The position numbers and the translations under genes were made by a program. Below the pieces are notes generated by a model. It did no database searches. It was given only the letters and a program-made list of their open reading frames with translations, and was not told where the DNA came from. Positions 9,355 through 18,055 of a stretch of 64,000 bases of DNA are shown here, in pieces. Source of the stretch: Clostridium sp. BJN0001 (lineage in GTDB: Bacteria; Bacillota; Clostridia; Clostridiales; Clostridiaceae); NCBI RefSeq assembly GCF_022869825.1, contig NZ_CP094971.1, positions 1,613,501 to 1,677,500 of the forward strand, written 5' to 3'. Each line of letters begins with the position of its first letter. The stretch's first letter is position 1.

Positions 9355-10416
9355 TTATATTACGCGGACATAGTAATTACCAGGAAGGCATATAATCTCA
9401 TTTTTCATCTGCATTTCAAATAAAAGAGCATAGAGTACTCCTGCATCCATTTTTACTTTTCTAACTATTTCATCTACATGAATTGGAGAATTGTTAATAA
9501 CATTTAATATATTAATTTTATCAACCGATATATTATTAAATGTTTCTTTTATAGATACCGAATCTAACGAAAGTTCATCTTTTATATCTTGAAATTCAGT
9601 TAAGACCTGTGCTCCATCCTGTATGAGTTTATTTGAACCTAACGCACCACTATAAAGATATGAGCCAGGTACTATAAAAACAGCTTTTCCTTTTTCCATT
9701 GCATACCTTGCTGTAATAAGCGCTCCACTCTTTTTTGCTGCTTCAGCTACAATTAAACATTTACTTAATCCACTAATTATTCTGTTGCGTCTTGGAAAAT
9801 TATATTTATTTGGCATTGTTCCGGGAAGAAATTCAGAAACCAAAAGACCAGTTTCTGATATTTTATCAAACATTTTTAAATTTTCCCTAGGATATGCTAT
9901 ATCTATCCCACATCCCAATATACAAATATTTTTTCCATCACATTTTAAAGCCTGTTTATGTGCAATTGAATCAATTCCTCTTGCACCACCGCTTATAAGC
10001 GTTATATTATTAGTAATAAGTTCATTTGTCAAGAGTTTTGTTACTGCGATTCCATATTTTGAGCAATTTCTAGAGCCTACAATCCCAACACATTTGTCAA
10101 AAATCGTATTAATATTTCCTTTATAAAATAATATGTATGGCATTTGTGAAATATTGCTCAATCTTTCTCTATATCTAGAATCACAGCATGTTATGTATGA
10201 TATCTTTTCATTACATATTTTTCTTTCAAGAGCTGAAATATCTCTTATAATACTTTCTTTATTAAAATTTTCAAACTTTTTTTTCAAGATATTATTTTTA
10301 TTTATTATTTCTTCAAAATTTAAATATACATTTTCAGGACTTTTATATTCGTCTAACAATTTCAATTTTCTACTGTTAGTAATCTCTAAAATTGCAAACC
10401 ATAATTCATAATTCAT
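9355..10416 (-). CDS. dprA: DNA-processing protein DprA
   Basis: DprA binds incoming single-stranded DNA and loads RecA during transformation; it is also widespread in species not known to be competent. The 353-residue protein shows the extended Rossmann fold with CVGIVGSRNCSKYG, then SGGARGIDSIAHKQAL near residue 143, FPRRNRIISGLS and KSGALITARYAMEKGK. A small winged-helix-like C-terminus follows. It lies 11 bases after the YifB-type gene and before topA, a common Firmicute order in which the neighbours relate to DNA uptake and chromosome maintenance. Confidence 0.97.
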   Translation of the reverse strand: MNYELWFAILEITNSRKLKLLDEYKSPENVYLNFEEIINKNNILKKKFENFNKESIIRDISALERKICNEKISYITCCDSRYRERLSNISQMPYILFYKGNINTIFDKCVGIVGSRNCSKYGIAVTKLLTNELITNNITLISGGARGIDSIAHKQALKCDGKNICILGCGIDIAYPRENLKMFDKISETGLLVSEFLPGTMPNKYNFPRRNRIISGLSKCLIVAEAAKKSGALITARYAMEKGKAVFIVPGSYLYSGALGSNKLIQDGAQVLTEFQDIKDELSLDSVSIKETFNNISVDKINILNVINNSPIHVDEIVRKVKMDAGVLYALLFEMQMKNEIICLPGNYYVRVI

Positions 10417-10427
10417 AATCTTTCACC

Positions 10428-11948
10428 CTATATAACATCTCCATTAATATTTTTTCTATACTGAATTGCTTCTATTATGTGCATATCTTTTATATCGTTT
10501 TCATTTTCTATATCAGCTATAGTTCTTGCAAGTTTAATAACTTTTCCAAATCCTCTTATGGAAACACCAGATGTATTATAATAATATTCAAGGATATCTT
10601 TACACTTTTTATTTATCCTGCATATATCAAATATTTCTTTTCCTTTTACATCAGAATTAAGTTTATATATTGTTCCTTTATATCTTTCTTTCTGCATTCT
10701 TCGCGCATTTCTAACTTTTTCTTTCATATCTTTAGAACTTATATTTTCTTTATCAATATTTTTTAGTTCTTCATATTTAAGCTTAGGTACATGATTCATT
10801 ATATCAATTCTATCAAGAAGAGCATCTGATATTTTTCTTAAATACTTTCTGCTTATATTTGCATATGTATAACTACTTTTCTCCATGTCAATATCTTTAT
10901 GTTCTGACGGATTAAATGCACCTACAAGTAAAAAATCAGCTGGCATTTTATACGATCTATTCCTTCTTATAATATTTATAGATTTCTCCTCTAATGGTTC
11001 TAAAAGCGCTTCTAAAGTTTCTTTTTTAAATTCAAGAAATTCATCAAGAAATAGTACACCTTTATGAGCCAAAGTAATCTCTCCAGGTTTTACATCCTTG
11101 CCTCCTCCTATTAACCCCATATTAGTTATTGTATGATGAGGAGATCTAAACGGTGGATACGAAAACTGAGATTCTTTTGTCATTCCTATTATGCTATATA
11201 TCTTTATAACATCTAATTTTTCTTCATATGTAAGTTCAGGCATAATAGTTGGAATAGCTTTTGCAAGCATTGTCTTGCCACATCCGGGTTCTCCATATAA
11301 AATAATATTATGTCCACCACTCACTGCTATTTCAATAGCTCTTTTTGAAGAATAGTGACCTATTATATTTTCAAACCTTAAAGCATCTAAAAAATCCTTC
11401 TTTTCTGTTTTCTCTTTCTTTTCATATGGAAGAACATCATTATATGTTATAAATGAAATAACTTCTTTAAGAGTTTCAAATGGATAATATATTCCTCTAT
11501 TAATAAAATCCACTTCATCAATATTATCTATTGGAAAGATTATTTTATTTATATCCTTTTCTATTGATTTTACTATTATAGGAACAACTCCACTAACTCT
11601 GTTTATCTTACCAAATAAAGAAAGCTCACCTAAAATTACAAAATCATCAAGATTTTTCTTTTCTATCTGATTTGATTCCATAAGTATCCCGATTGCTATA
11701 GGAAGATCAAGAAGTGTTCCTATCTTTTTTACATCTGCAGGAGCAAGATTTATCGTAATTCTCCCAAGAGGAAATTTATATCCTGAATTTTTTATTGCAG
11801 AACGCACCCTCTCTTTTGCTTCCTTTATAGATACATCAGGCAAACCAACAATCTGAAACTGAGGCATACCTTTACATATATCTATCTCAACATCTACAAG
11901 GACTCCATCTAAAGCAGTGTGAGTCCCACTTATTATCTTTGTTGCCAT
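10428..11948 (-). CDS. YifB family Mg-chelatase-like AAA ATPase
   Basis: This family (YifB/ComM-like) couples an N-terminal Lon-protease-like fold to a Mg-chelatase ChlI-type AAA module. ComM homologues act as helicases that aid DNA integration after uptake. The protein has MATKIISGTHTALDGVLVDVE at its start, the Walker A GEPGCGKTM near residue 215 and Walker B VLFLDEFLEF. The arginine-finger region RSPHHTITNMGLIGGG and a C-terminal domain with GVSIRGFGKVIKLARTIAD follow. The ATG at 11946-11948 has GGGTGAT at good spacing; a longer reading to 11978 adds ten atypical residues. It is upstream of dprA and topA. Confidence 0.93.
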   Translation of the reverse strand: MATKIISGTHTALDGVLVDVEIDICKGMPQFQIVGLPDVSIKEAKERVRSAIKNSGYKFPLGRITINLAPADVKKIGTLLDLPIAIGILMESNQIEKKNLDDFVILGELSLFGKINRVSGVVPIIVKSIEKDINKIIFPIDNIDEVDFINRGIYYPFETLKEVISFITYNDVLPYEKKEKTEKKDFLDALRFENIIGHYSSKRAIEIAVSGGHNIILYGEPGCGKTMLAKAIPTIMPELTYEEKLDVIKIYSIIGMTKESQFSYPPFRSPHHTITNMGLIGGGKDVKPGEITLAHKGVLFLDEFLEFKKETLEALLEPLEEKSINIIRRNRSYKMPADFLLVGAFNPSEHKDIDMEKSSYTYANISRKYLRKISDALLDRIDIMNHVPKLKYEELKNIDKENISSKDMKEKVRNARRMQKERYKGTIYKLNSDVKGKEIFDICRINKKCKDILEYYYNTSGVSIRGFGKVIKLARTIADIENENDIKDMHIIEAIQYRKNINGDVI

Positions 11949-12050
11949 ATATACATCACCCATTTTAATTTTTACCATATTTATTTTTTATAAACATACG
12001 ATGTTTATTTTTTTATTTTATGTTAAAAATCAAGAAGGGAGGATTTTATA

Positions 12051-12422
12051 ATGAAATATTTAAATAGAGCTATAGGTTCATTCTGTGAAGATATATGCTG
12101 CAATTATCTTAAAAATAATAAATATAAAATATTAGATAGAAATTTTAGAAATAGACTTGGAGAACTTGATATTATATGTTTAGACAATAGAACTATTGTC
12201 ATAATAGAAGTGAAAGGACGTTTTTCTTTAAATTATGGAACACCTTTAGAAGCTGTAAATTATAATAAAAGAAATATTATTATAAAACTTACAAAATATT
12301 ATTTATATAAAAAACAAATCTCAGATATGAATATAAGATTTGACATCATTGAAGTTTATCTTAATAACAAAAAATCTAAATACACCATAAATCATATAAA
12401 AGATGCATTTAGATTATATTAA
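12051..12422 (+). CDS. YraN family (UPF0102) putative endonuclease
   Basis: YraN proteins carry a restriction-endonuclease-like fold; their role is unsettled. The 123-residue product has the family pattern GELDIICLDNRTIVIIEVKGR (residues about 38-58), in which E, D and ExK are the nuclease-type residues. It then has YGTPLEAVN. GGGAGG lies eight bases before the start. It is encoded on the plus strand, divergent from yifB and two bases from the end of rnhB. In many Firmicutes it is co-directional with these same genes, so the orientation here appears flipped. No terminator is visible after it. Confidence 0.9.
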   Translation: MKYLNRAIGSFCEDICCNYLKNNKYKILDRNFRNRLGELDIICLDNRTIVIIEVKGRFSLNYGTPLEAVNYNKRNIIIKLTKYYLYKKQISDMNIRFDIIEVYLNNKKSKYTINHIKDAFRLY

Positions 12423-12424
12423 TT

Positions 12425-13246
12425 TTAGATATCTTCACATATTTTTTTTAAAAAGCTTTTTCTGTGGATATCAGAAAGACCATATTTCTTTATAGCTTCT
12501 ATATGCTCTTTAGTTCCATATCCAGCATTATGCTCAAAATGATAGTATTTATATGCAAGTGCATACTTTTCCATAAGGTTATCTCTATAAACCTTAGCTA
12601 CAATTGATGCTGCAGCTATAGAAGCACTTTTAGTATCTCCTTTTATTACATATTTATTTAATAATTTTATATTTCTTACTGGATATCCATCTGATAAAAC
12701 CATATCAGGTATCTTTTTAAGACCATCTATAGAATCAAGAAACACTTTATTATTTGCATATGCTATACCTTTTTTGTCTATGTCTTTCGCTGAGACCTCT
12801 GCTATTGAATAAGAAACTGCTTTTTCTTTTATAATTGCAGATAATTTTTCTCTTTTCTTTTTCGAAAGTTTTTTAGAATCATTTAAACCTAAAATAAGTT
12901 CATCATCACAAATATTAAGGTCTAATATAACAGAGCATGCAACTATAGGGCCTGCAAGTGGGCCTCTTCCGACTTCATCAACACCTGCTATAAAATTGTA
13001 ATTTCCAGAACTTTTATCAAAATTATACATAGTTTTAACACGCTGCACTTCATGTTTTTTCTTTTCTATCATCTTTTCAATTTTTAGTGCAATATTATTC
13101 ACACTTTTTCTTTTATCTTTTTTTAATTCTTCTATAAAATTATCCAAATCATATTCTAAAAAAAGATCATTTAAGTCTTTATCTTTTATAAGATTTGAAA
13201 TCTCGTGTGCTTTCATTTTTTTAATTAAATTTAAATCAAAACTCAT
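12425..13246 (-). CDS. rnhB: ribonuclease HII
   Basis: RNase HII removes RNA and single ribonucleotides from DNA. The protein is 273 residues and has an N-terminal extension of about 80 residues rich in Lys and Glu. The core then begins at FIAGVDEVGRGPLAGPIVA, carrying catalytic D90 and E91. Later it has LNDSKKLSKKKRE, VLSDGYPV, KGDTKSASIAAASIVAKVYRD (the catalytic-lysine and Asp region) and YGTKEHIEAIKKYG. Its ATG overlaps the rbgA stop by four bases, so the two are translationally coupled. Confidence 0.97.
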   Translation of the reverse strand: MSFDLNLIKKMKAHEISNLIKDKDLNDLFLEYDLDNFIEELKKDKRKSVNNIALKIEKMIEKKKHEVQRVKTMYNFDKSSGNYNFIAGVDEVGRGPLAGPIVACSVILDLNICDDELILGLNDSKKLSKKKREKLSAIIKEKAVSYSIAEVSAKDIDKKGIAYANNKVFLDSIDGLKKIPDMVLSDGYPVRNIKLLNKYVIKGDTKSASIAAASIVAKVYRDNLMEKYALAYKYYHFEHNAGYGTKEHIEAIKKYGLSDIHRKSFLKKICEDI

Positions 13247-14094
13247 TTTTTATTAGGAACTTCAAACGAAATCTTTCCTATCTTTCCTCCTCTAAACTCA
13301 TCAAGAAGTGAATTTGCAATTCTATTATAATCAATTTCTCCACCTTTTATTAATGCTCCTCTTTTCTTAGCCATAGCATTTAAAGTGTCAAGTGGATTCT
13401 CAAATATTTCATCTAATTTATATCTTGCCTTAAGTATTTCAGGATAATCTTTTTGAAGTTTTTCTACAAGTTTAAGTGCAAGATATTCGTTATCCATTAC
13501 CTCATCTTTTATAGCACCTGTAAATGCTAAATTAAGAGCTGTTTTATCATCCTGTAGTTTTGGCCATAATACACCTGGAGTATCTAAAAGTTCAATCTGA
13601 GCTTTAGTCCTTATCCATTGCTTGCTTTTAGTAACTCCTGGCTTATTACCTGTCTTTGCTGTACTATTTCTTGCAATCTTATTTATAAATGTTGATTTTC
13701 CTACATTAGGTATTCCAACAACCATAGCTCTTATTGTATAACTTTTTATTCCTTTTCTTTCAAGGCTTTCATATTTTTCTTTTAAAAGTTTCATAAGTGC
13801 TGGTTTTATTGAATTTATCCCACTTCCGTTTAATGAATTTGCTTCAATTGCCATTACTCCATCATTAGTAAGATACTCAATCCATTTTTTAGTTATATTT
13901 CTATCACTTAAATCGCTTTTATTCAAAATAATAAGGCGTTTTTTATCTTTTAATATTTTATCTATATCAGGATTTTTAGAACTCTCTGGTATTCTAGCAT
14001 CTCTTATTTCAATTACTGCGTCAACCAATTTCAAATTTTCTCTTATTTCTCTCTGAGTTTTTCTCATATGCCCAGGAAACCAGTTTATTGCCAT
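13243..14094 (-). CDS. rbgA: ribosome biogenesis GTPase RbgA (YlqF)
   Basis: RbgA is a circularly permuted GTPase needed for late assembly of the 50S subunit. The order of motifs is permuted as expected: MAINWFPGHMRKTQRE at the start, IILNKSDL (G4) near residue 57, MVVGIPNVGKSTFIN (G1) near residue 125, then ELLDTPGVLWPK (G3). The length is 283 residues, with a helical C-terminal RNA-binding tail. AGGAGG precedes the start. It is the first minus-strand gene after the group II intron, which now separates it from rplS, its usual neighbour. Confidence 0.97.
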   Translation of the reverse strand: MAINWFPGHMRKTQREIRENLKLVDAVIEIRDARIPESSKNPDIDKILKDKKRLIILNKSDLSDRNITKKWIEYLTNDGVMAIEANSLNGSGINSIKPALMKLLKEKYESLERKGIKSYTIRAMVVGIPNVGKSTFINKIARNSTAKTGNKPGVTKSKQWIRTKAQIELLDTPGVLWPKLQDDKTALNLAFTGAIKDEVMDNEYLALKLVEKLQKDYPEILKARYKLDEIFENPLDTLNAMAKKRGALIKGGEIDYNRIANSLLDEFRGGKIGKISFEVPNKK

Positions 14095-14171
14095 AAAATA
14101 TTCCTCCTACATTTCATACTTTATAAAATCGAGTAGGAGCTAAATAATTATTTTATTTAGCGTCCTCTCAC

Positions 14172-14203
14172 ACCACCGTACGTACCGTTCGGTATACGGC
14201 GGT
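14172..14203 (-). ncRNA. group II intron domain V catalytic hairpin
   Basis: The 32 bases form a nine-base-pair lower stem (ACCGCCGTA with TACGGTGGT), a two-base CG bulge and a short upper stem closed by a GAAC loop. The CGC triad typical of class C is present in the 5' strand. A domain VI stem made of GCTAAATAA and TTATTTAGC follows at about 14138-14163. Confidence 0.9.
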
Positions 14204-14213
14204 TCATCAGAAA

Positions 14214-15629
14214 TTAATGTATCATTTGATATGTTTGTGTTAGACTAATAAATCCTAGAGATTCTAGGTATTTATTATTTAGAGAGTTGTTTAGTATAGG
14301 GCTTTTGGAGATTCTCCAATAGCCTTTTCTTGTATTTGCATATTCCCATGCTTTGTATTTATTGATTCCTAGTTTAGCTAAATTTCTTTGTTTAGTGCTA
14401 ATCTTCTTCCATTGTTTCCATATGCAAGCTCTTAGTCTTCTTCTAATCCATTTGTCTAGTTCTACTAGCTTTCCGCGAGCGTTAGCAATTCCATAATAAT
14501 TAATCCACCCTCTTGTGATTTGATTTAATTTTAATAGTCTGTATTCCATGCTAATTCCTTTATTTCTATTAGTATAGAATTTGACCTTCTCCTTAAATCT
14601 CTTTAGGGATTTCTCATGGATTCTTATTTCTGCTCCGCTTCTCGAAAAGTAAAACGAAAATCCTAAAAATTTTCGTTTAGATACAAAGTCTACTGCACTT
14701 TTATCCTTATTTACTTTAAGCTTTAAATTATTTTCAATTATATTTGTCATAGATTTCATTACTCTAAGTCCTGCTCTTTTACTTTTGACATATACATTAT
14801 TATCATCTGCATATCTGCAAAATTTGTGACCTCGTCTTTCAAGTTCTTTATCTAATTCATCTAACATTATATTAGCTAATAATGGACTTAACGGACCACC
14901 TTGCGGTGTTCCTTCTTCACTTGTTACTGAAACCCCATTAATGAGAATTCCGCTTTTGAGGTATTTTCTTATTAATGCTAACAATCTTTTGTCTTGTATC
15001 TTCTTTTCAAGTTTACTCATAAGAATATCATGATTAACTTTATCAAAGAATTTCTCTAAATCCATATCTACAACCCATCTATTTCCTTGATTTATATATT
15101 GTTTTGATTTTGTTATAGCATCCTTTGCTCCTCTACGAGGACGGAATCCGAAACTATTTTCAGAAAATAAAGGTTCATATATTTTAGATAAAACTTGAGC
15201 AATAGCCTGTTGAATCAATCTATCTTGTACAGTTGGTATCCCTAATAATCTAATTCCACCATCTGGCTTGGATATTTCTTTTCTCCTTACAGGTGATGGG
15301 TTATATCTATTTTCTAGTAGTTTAGCTTTAATTGTTTCCCAGTGTTTCTTGATATGCTCACGAAGTTCATCGGTCTTCATTCCATCGACACCATGGCTAC
15401 CTTTATTGCTAATTACTCTTTTAAGTGCTGAAAGCATATTATTTCTTTCTAGAACTTCTTCAAGTAATCTACTAGTATCAAATGCTCCATCGTTTACGCT
15501 TTCTCTATTTGGTAAAACCATAGGATTGCTCGGCACCTTTGATTTACCTTGAAGTTCCACTTCTACTTCCATCAATTGGTCTCTATATTGAGTTTTCTGC
15601 TTTCTTTGCAATTTCTTTGATTTATCCAA
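14214..15629 (-). CDS. ltrA: group II intron reverse transcriptase/maturase (class C)
   Basis: This intron-encoded protein helps the intron fold and splice and copies it back into DNA. The reverse-transcriptase fingers and palm span about residues 60-320. They show VVDMDLEKFFD (first catalytic Asp, about 188), TPQGGPLSPLLANI (about 241) and the YADD box (273-276). A maturase X/thumb domain follows with RGWINYYGIANARGKL near residue 370. There is no HNH endonuclease domain at the end, as expected for class C proteins that target terminators. The start is a TTG with AGGAGG nine bases upstream. Length is 471 residues with no frameshift, so it is probably active. Confidence 0.96.
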   Translation of the reverse strand: MDKSKKLQRKQKTQYRDQLMEVEVELQGKSKVPSNPMVLPNRESVNDGAFDTSRLLEEVLERNNMLSALKRVISNKGSHGVDGMKTDELREHIKKHWETIKAKLLENRYNPSPVRRKEISKPDGGIRLLGIPTVQDRLIQQAIAQVLSKIYEPLFSENSFGFRPRRGAKDAITKSKQYINQGNRWVVDMDLEKFFDKVNHDILMSKLEKKIQDKRLLALIRKYLKSGILINGVSVTSEEGTPQGGPLSPLLANIMLDELDKELERRGHKFCRYADDNNVYVKSKRAGLRVMKSMTNIIENNLKLKVNKDKSAVDFVSKRKFLGFSFYFSRSGAEIRIHEKSLKRFKEKVKFYTNRNKGISMEYRLLKLNQITRGWINYYGIANARGKLVELDKWIRRRLRACIWKQWKKISTKQRNLAKLGINKYKAWEYANTRKGYWRISKSPILNNSLNNKYLESLGFISLTQTYQMIH

Positions 15630-16049
15630 AGTTGTAAACCTCCTAACGTTCAGTCCTTCATCCGCTATCGCGATTAGCGGAGTTACTATGACTTCTGCTG
15701 ACTTCTGATAGTTCAGCTATATATCACTATATAGGTTGTACCTAGAAACTTAATTTCTTTAGGCACTTATCTATCAGACCTCCCCAGGTAAGAACACGTA
15801 CTTTCACCTCATCTATCTGCCACATTTACTCTTTCCGTTTCGGATAGTTATTGGGCTTTACTTTGTATAGCAAGTTCACCCACGGAATTGAGCCTCAGAT
15901 GTGGTTCGTATTCCTCAGACCAAGGCTTTGCCGCCGACTTCCTTCAGATTCCACCTTGCGATGGACACCCTTGTCTTAAGCTAATGGTTGGCACTATCAG
16001 CCCCCATTACGGACTTTCACCGATTAGCACGTGCCCATGCTGGGCACAC
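15630..16049 (-). ncRNA. 5' ribozyme portion of the group II intron (domains I to IV start)
   Basis: These roughly 420 bases carry no gene. They hold the structural RNA of the intron from the 5' splice site to the reading frame in domain IV, noticeably richer in G and C than the surrounding chromosome. Recognisable pieces of the class C fold include GGAATCTGAAGGAAG, GGCAAAGCCTTGGTCTGAGG and GTCAGCAGAAGTCATAGTA. The small plus-strand frame inside is a by-product of this RNA. Confidence 0.9.
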
Positions 16050-16054
16050 TATAT

Positions 16055-16079
16055 AAAAAAAAGGACTTTTAAAAAGTCC
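16055..16079 (-). terminator. intrinsic terminator after rplS, target of the intron
   Basis: On the minus strand GGACTTT and AAAGTCC pair around a three-base loop and are followed by eight T. It lies 14 bases past the rplS stop. The group IIC intron begins six bases beyond the T run. Confidence 0.93.
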
Positions 16080-16093
16080 CCCTTTTTTTGCTA

Positions 16094-16444
16094 CTATCTA
16101 GTTAATAATTCTTTAACCTTTGCAGCCTTACCAACTCTGTCTCTTAAGTAGTAAAGTTTAGATCTTCTAACTTTTCCTCTTCTAGAGATTTCAATCTTAT
16201 CGATTATTGGTGCATTCATTGGGAATGTTCTTTCAACTCCACATCCGTAAGCAACTCTTCTTACAGTAAATGTTTCTCTTAATCCACCATTTTGTTTCTT
16301 AATTACTGTTCCTTCGAACATCTGGATTCTTTCTTTTCCACCTTCTTGAATTTTAACGTAGACTTTAACATTATCTCCTACTCTAAATTCAGGTAAATCT
16401 GTTCTTAATTGTTCAGCTTCAATAGCTTTTATTATTTCGTTCAT
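16094..16444 (-). CDS. rplS: 50S ribosomal protein L19
   Basis: L19 sits at the interface of the two subunits and forms bridges with 16S rRNA. The 116-residue product has [35 protein letters not shown] and [19 protein letters not shown] followed by [10 protein letters not shown], all typical. I chose the ATG at 16442-16444 because AGGAGGG lies at proper distance; a second ATG at 16448-16450 stands too close to it. The gene has its own promoter and a conserved-looking leader, and ends in a strong terminator that an intron has used as target. Confidence 0.98.
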   Translation of the reverse strand: MNEIIKAIEAEQLRTDLPEFRVGDNVKVYVKIQEGGKERIQMFEGTVIKKQNGGLRETFTVRRVAYGCGVERTFPMNAPIIDKIEISRRGKVRRSKLYYLRDRVGKAAKVKELLTR

Positions 16445-16449
16445 GTGCA

Positions 16450-16520
16450 TTCCCTCCTTAACGATAATTTGACGTTCTTAACATATAAAAAATGACAGAG
16501 GACCGCCCGTACTAGCACAA
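16450..16520 (-). promoter_or_regulatory. candidate L19 ribosomal-protein leader
   Basis: The untranslated leader of rplS contains a GC-rich core (GTGCTAGTACGGGCGGTCC, minus strand, about 16500-16518) in otherwise AT-rich DNA. Firmicute rplS genes often carry an autoregulatory L19 leader at this place. The match to that family is from memory and position, not from a covariance search. Confidence 0.5.
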
Positions 16521-16525
16521 AGTTA

Positions 16526-16554
16526 ATAATAACATATTATCTTTACTTTTTCAA
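16526..16554 (-). promoter_or_regulatory. sigma-A promoter of rplS
   Basis: TTGAAA (16549-16554), a 17-base spacer and TATTAT (16526-16531) on the minus strand point to rplS and give a leader of about 75 bases. Confidence 0.75.
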
Positions 16555-16560
16555 CATAAT

Positions 16561-17277
16561 TTATATTTTTTTATCTTTTAAAATCTTTAAATCTTCTTTT
16601 GTCAATTTAATTTTCTCATACATATCTTTTCTTTTTTCTTTAGTAATAAGAATTGCCTTTTTTCTTCTCCATTTTCGTATATTTTCATGATGCCCTGATA
16701 AAAGAACATCTGGTACACTTTCTCCTTCAAAAATTTCAGGTCTTGTATACTGAGGATATTCCAAAAGGCCATTATAAAATGATTCTTCTTTAAAGCTTTC
16801 TTCTTTATTTAAAACTCCAGGTATCATTCTAAGCATAGAATCTATTATAGGAATAGCTGCCATTTCTCCACCTGTTAAAACAAAATCTCCAAGTGAAATT
16901 TCTTCATCTATATATTTAAAAGCTCTCTCGTCTATTCCTTCATAATGCCCACATAAAAATATAAGTTCTTTTTCTTTTGAAAGTTCTATAGCTTTTTTTT
17001 GTGTGAACTTTTTACCTTTAGGTCCTAAGAAAATAACTTTTCCAGAATTATTTTCTTTAGCTTTTTTTATAGCTGATACTATAGGCTGTGCTGCCATAAC
17101 CATTCCATGACCTCCGCCATATGGATAGTCATCAACTTTTCTATGTTTATCCTCTGTATAATCTCTTATATCTATTAAATCAAATGAAACTATATTATTT
17201 TTTACAGCTCTACCAATTATGCTAACATCAAATAGAGAAAACATTTCAGGAAATAATGTAAGAATGCTAATCTTCAT
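16561..17277 (-). CDS. trmD: tRNA (guanine-N1-)-methyltransferase
   Basis: TrmD methylates G37 next to the anticodon using S-adenosylmethionine and prevents +1 frameshifting. The 238-residue protein starts [16 protein letters not shown] and has the [17 protein letters not shown] substrate loop. It shows the trefoil-knot motif region [13 protein letters not shown] and [13 protein letters not shown], then [15 protein letters not shown] and [14 protein letters not shown]. Its start overlaps the rimM end by 11 bases, indicating coupling. It lies in the conserved rpsP-khpA-rimM-trmD-rplS cluster. Confidence 0.98.
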   Translation of the reverse strand: MKISILTLFPEMFSLFDVSIIGRAVKNNIVSFDLIDIRDYTEDKHRKVDDYPYGGGHGMVMAAQPIVSAIKKAKENNSGKVIFLGPKGKKFTQKKAIELSKEKELIFLCGHYEGIDERAFKYIDEEISLGDFVLTGGEMAAIPIIDSMLRMIPGVLNKEESFKEESFYNGLLEYPQYTRPEIFEGESVPDVLLSGHHENIRKWRRKKAILITKEKRKDMYEKIKLTKEDLKILKDKKI

Positions 17278-17764
17278 CCTGCCAGCTCCTTACATTAGCA
17301 ATTAGAATCTTTTTATTTTTTATATCTACATCAAGAACTATATCGTTAAGAACTGGTATAAGAAGTTCTTTTGGCTCTTTAATCCAATATACATCATTAT
17401 TACGTGTCTTTATAACATCAAAAACTTTTCCTAAATTATTAGAATCTTCATCGTACACATAACACTCTTTTATATCTGATATGTAATATGTATTTTCTGG
17501 AAGAGTTTTCTCATCTTTTCTCATAATTTCAACGTATTTTTGTTTTAATAATTCAGCATCATTCATAGTATGAATTTCTTCGAATTTTATAATAACCATA
17601 TTTTTATGAATTCTTACTGATTCCACATTCATTTTTTTTCCTGATACTAAAAGAGTTTTTTGCTCCTTAAACTGATCAAGATTATCTGTATATGGATATA
17701 CTTTTACTTCGCCTTTTATACCATGAGTATTAACTATTTTCCCAATTTTAAATGTATCATTCAA
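17267..17764 (-). CDS. rimM: ribosome maturation factor RimM
   Basis: RimM binds S19 and helps mature the 3' domain of 16S rRNA. The protein has an N-terminal RimM barrel ([20 protein letters not shown]) and a C-terminal PRC-barrel with [22 protein letters not shown] and [15 protein letters not shown] prefer the TTG at 17762-17764: AGAGGTGGG lies about six bases before it and the protein then begins as the family does. An ATG at 17783-17785 has no ribosome site. It follows the khpA terminator and overlaps trmD by 11 bases. Confidence 0.95.
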   Translation of the reverse strand: MNDTFKIGKIVNTHGIKGEVKVYPYTDNLDQFKEQKTLLVSGKKMNVESVRIHKNMVIIKFEEIHTMNDAELLKQKYVEIMRKDEKTLPENTYYISDIKECYVYDEDSNNLGKVFDVIKTRNNDVYWIKEPKELLIPVLNDIVLDVDIKNKKILIANVRSWQDED

Positions 17765-17790
17765 GAGTATCCCACCTCTTCTCATATATT

Positions 17791-17818
17791 TAAAAAGAGT
17801 TAGGAAAACCTAACTCTT
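17791..17818 (-). terminator. intrinsic terminator after khpA
   Basis: AAGAGTTAGG and its complement form a perfect ten-base-pair stem with a four-base loop, followed on the minus strand by TTTTTAAAT. It would end or attenuate the ylxM-ffh-rpsP-khpA transcript before rimM. Confidence 0.88.
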
Positions 17819-17822
17819 AATA

Positions 17823-18050
17823 TTAAACAATTTCTACAACTACTCGTTCATTTTGTTTAATTGCTGCAGCCATAACTACTTTTCTGATAGCTTTTGCTAT
17901 CCTTCCATGTTTTCCGATAACCTTACCCATATCATCTTTAGCTACCTTCAATTCAAGGACAATAGACTGCTCGCTTTTTATTTCGTTAACAGTAACTTCT
18001 TCTGGGCTGTCAACAAGAGCTTTAGCTATAACTAAAACTAATTCTTTCAT
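17823..18050 (-). CDS. khpA: KH domain RNA-binding protein KhpA
   Basis: KhpA (YlqC) is a one-domain KH protein that, with KhpB/Jag, binds many RNAs and influences cell division and growth in Gram-positives. The 75-residue product shows the KH core MGKVIGKHGRIAKAIRKVV with the GxxG loop GKHG near residue 45. It lies between rpsP and rimM, the usual place. The start has no ribosome site immediately before it. A GGAGGTG lies 37 bases upstream, separated by a perfect hairpin that may bridge the distance. A terminator follows. Confidence 0.95.
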   Translation of the reverse strand: MKELVLVIAKALVDSPEEVTVNEIKSEQSIVLELKVAKDDMGKVIGKHGRIAKAIRKVVMAAAIKQNERVVVEIV

Positions 18051-18055
18051 AAAGT

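Larger units (their letters stand above)
14128..16049 (-). mobile_element. group IIC self-splicing intron, apparently complete
   Basis: The 5' end on the minus strand is GTGTGCCCAGCATGGGCACG at 16049, matching the start of group IIC introns such as that of Oceanobacillus. Long parts of domain I agree (for example TCTGAAGGAAG and CTTACCTGGGGAGGTC). An internal reverse transcriptase follows, then a domain V with the CGC triad and a domain VI hairpin. The predicted 3' end is GAT at 14128, with a bulged A seven bases upstream (CCTACTCGAT). The total is 1,922 bases. It is inserted six bases past the T run of the rplS terminator, the standard target of class C introns. Exact ends are inferred from consensus. 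Confidence 0.93.

Noticed and set aside
15888..16151. Plus-strand frame inside the intron 5' region
   Set aside because: It overlaps ribozyme sequence and the rplS end; the open frame follows from structural RNA composition.
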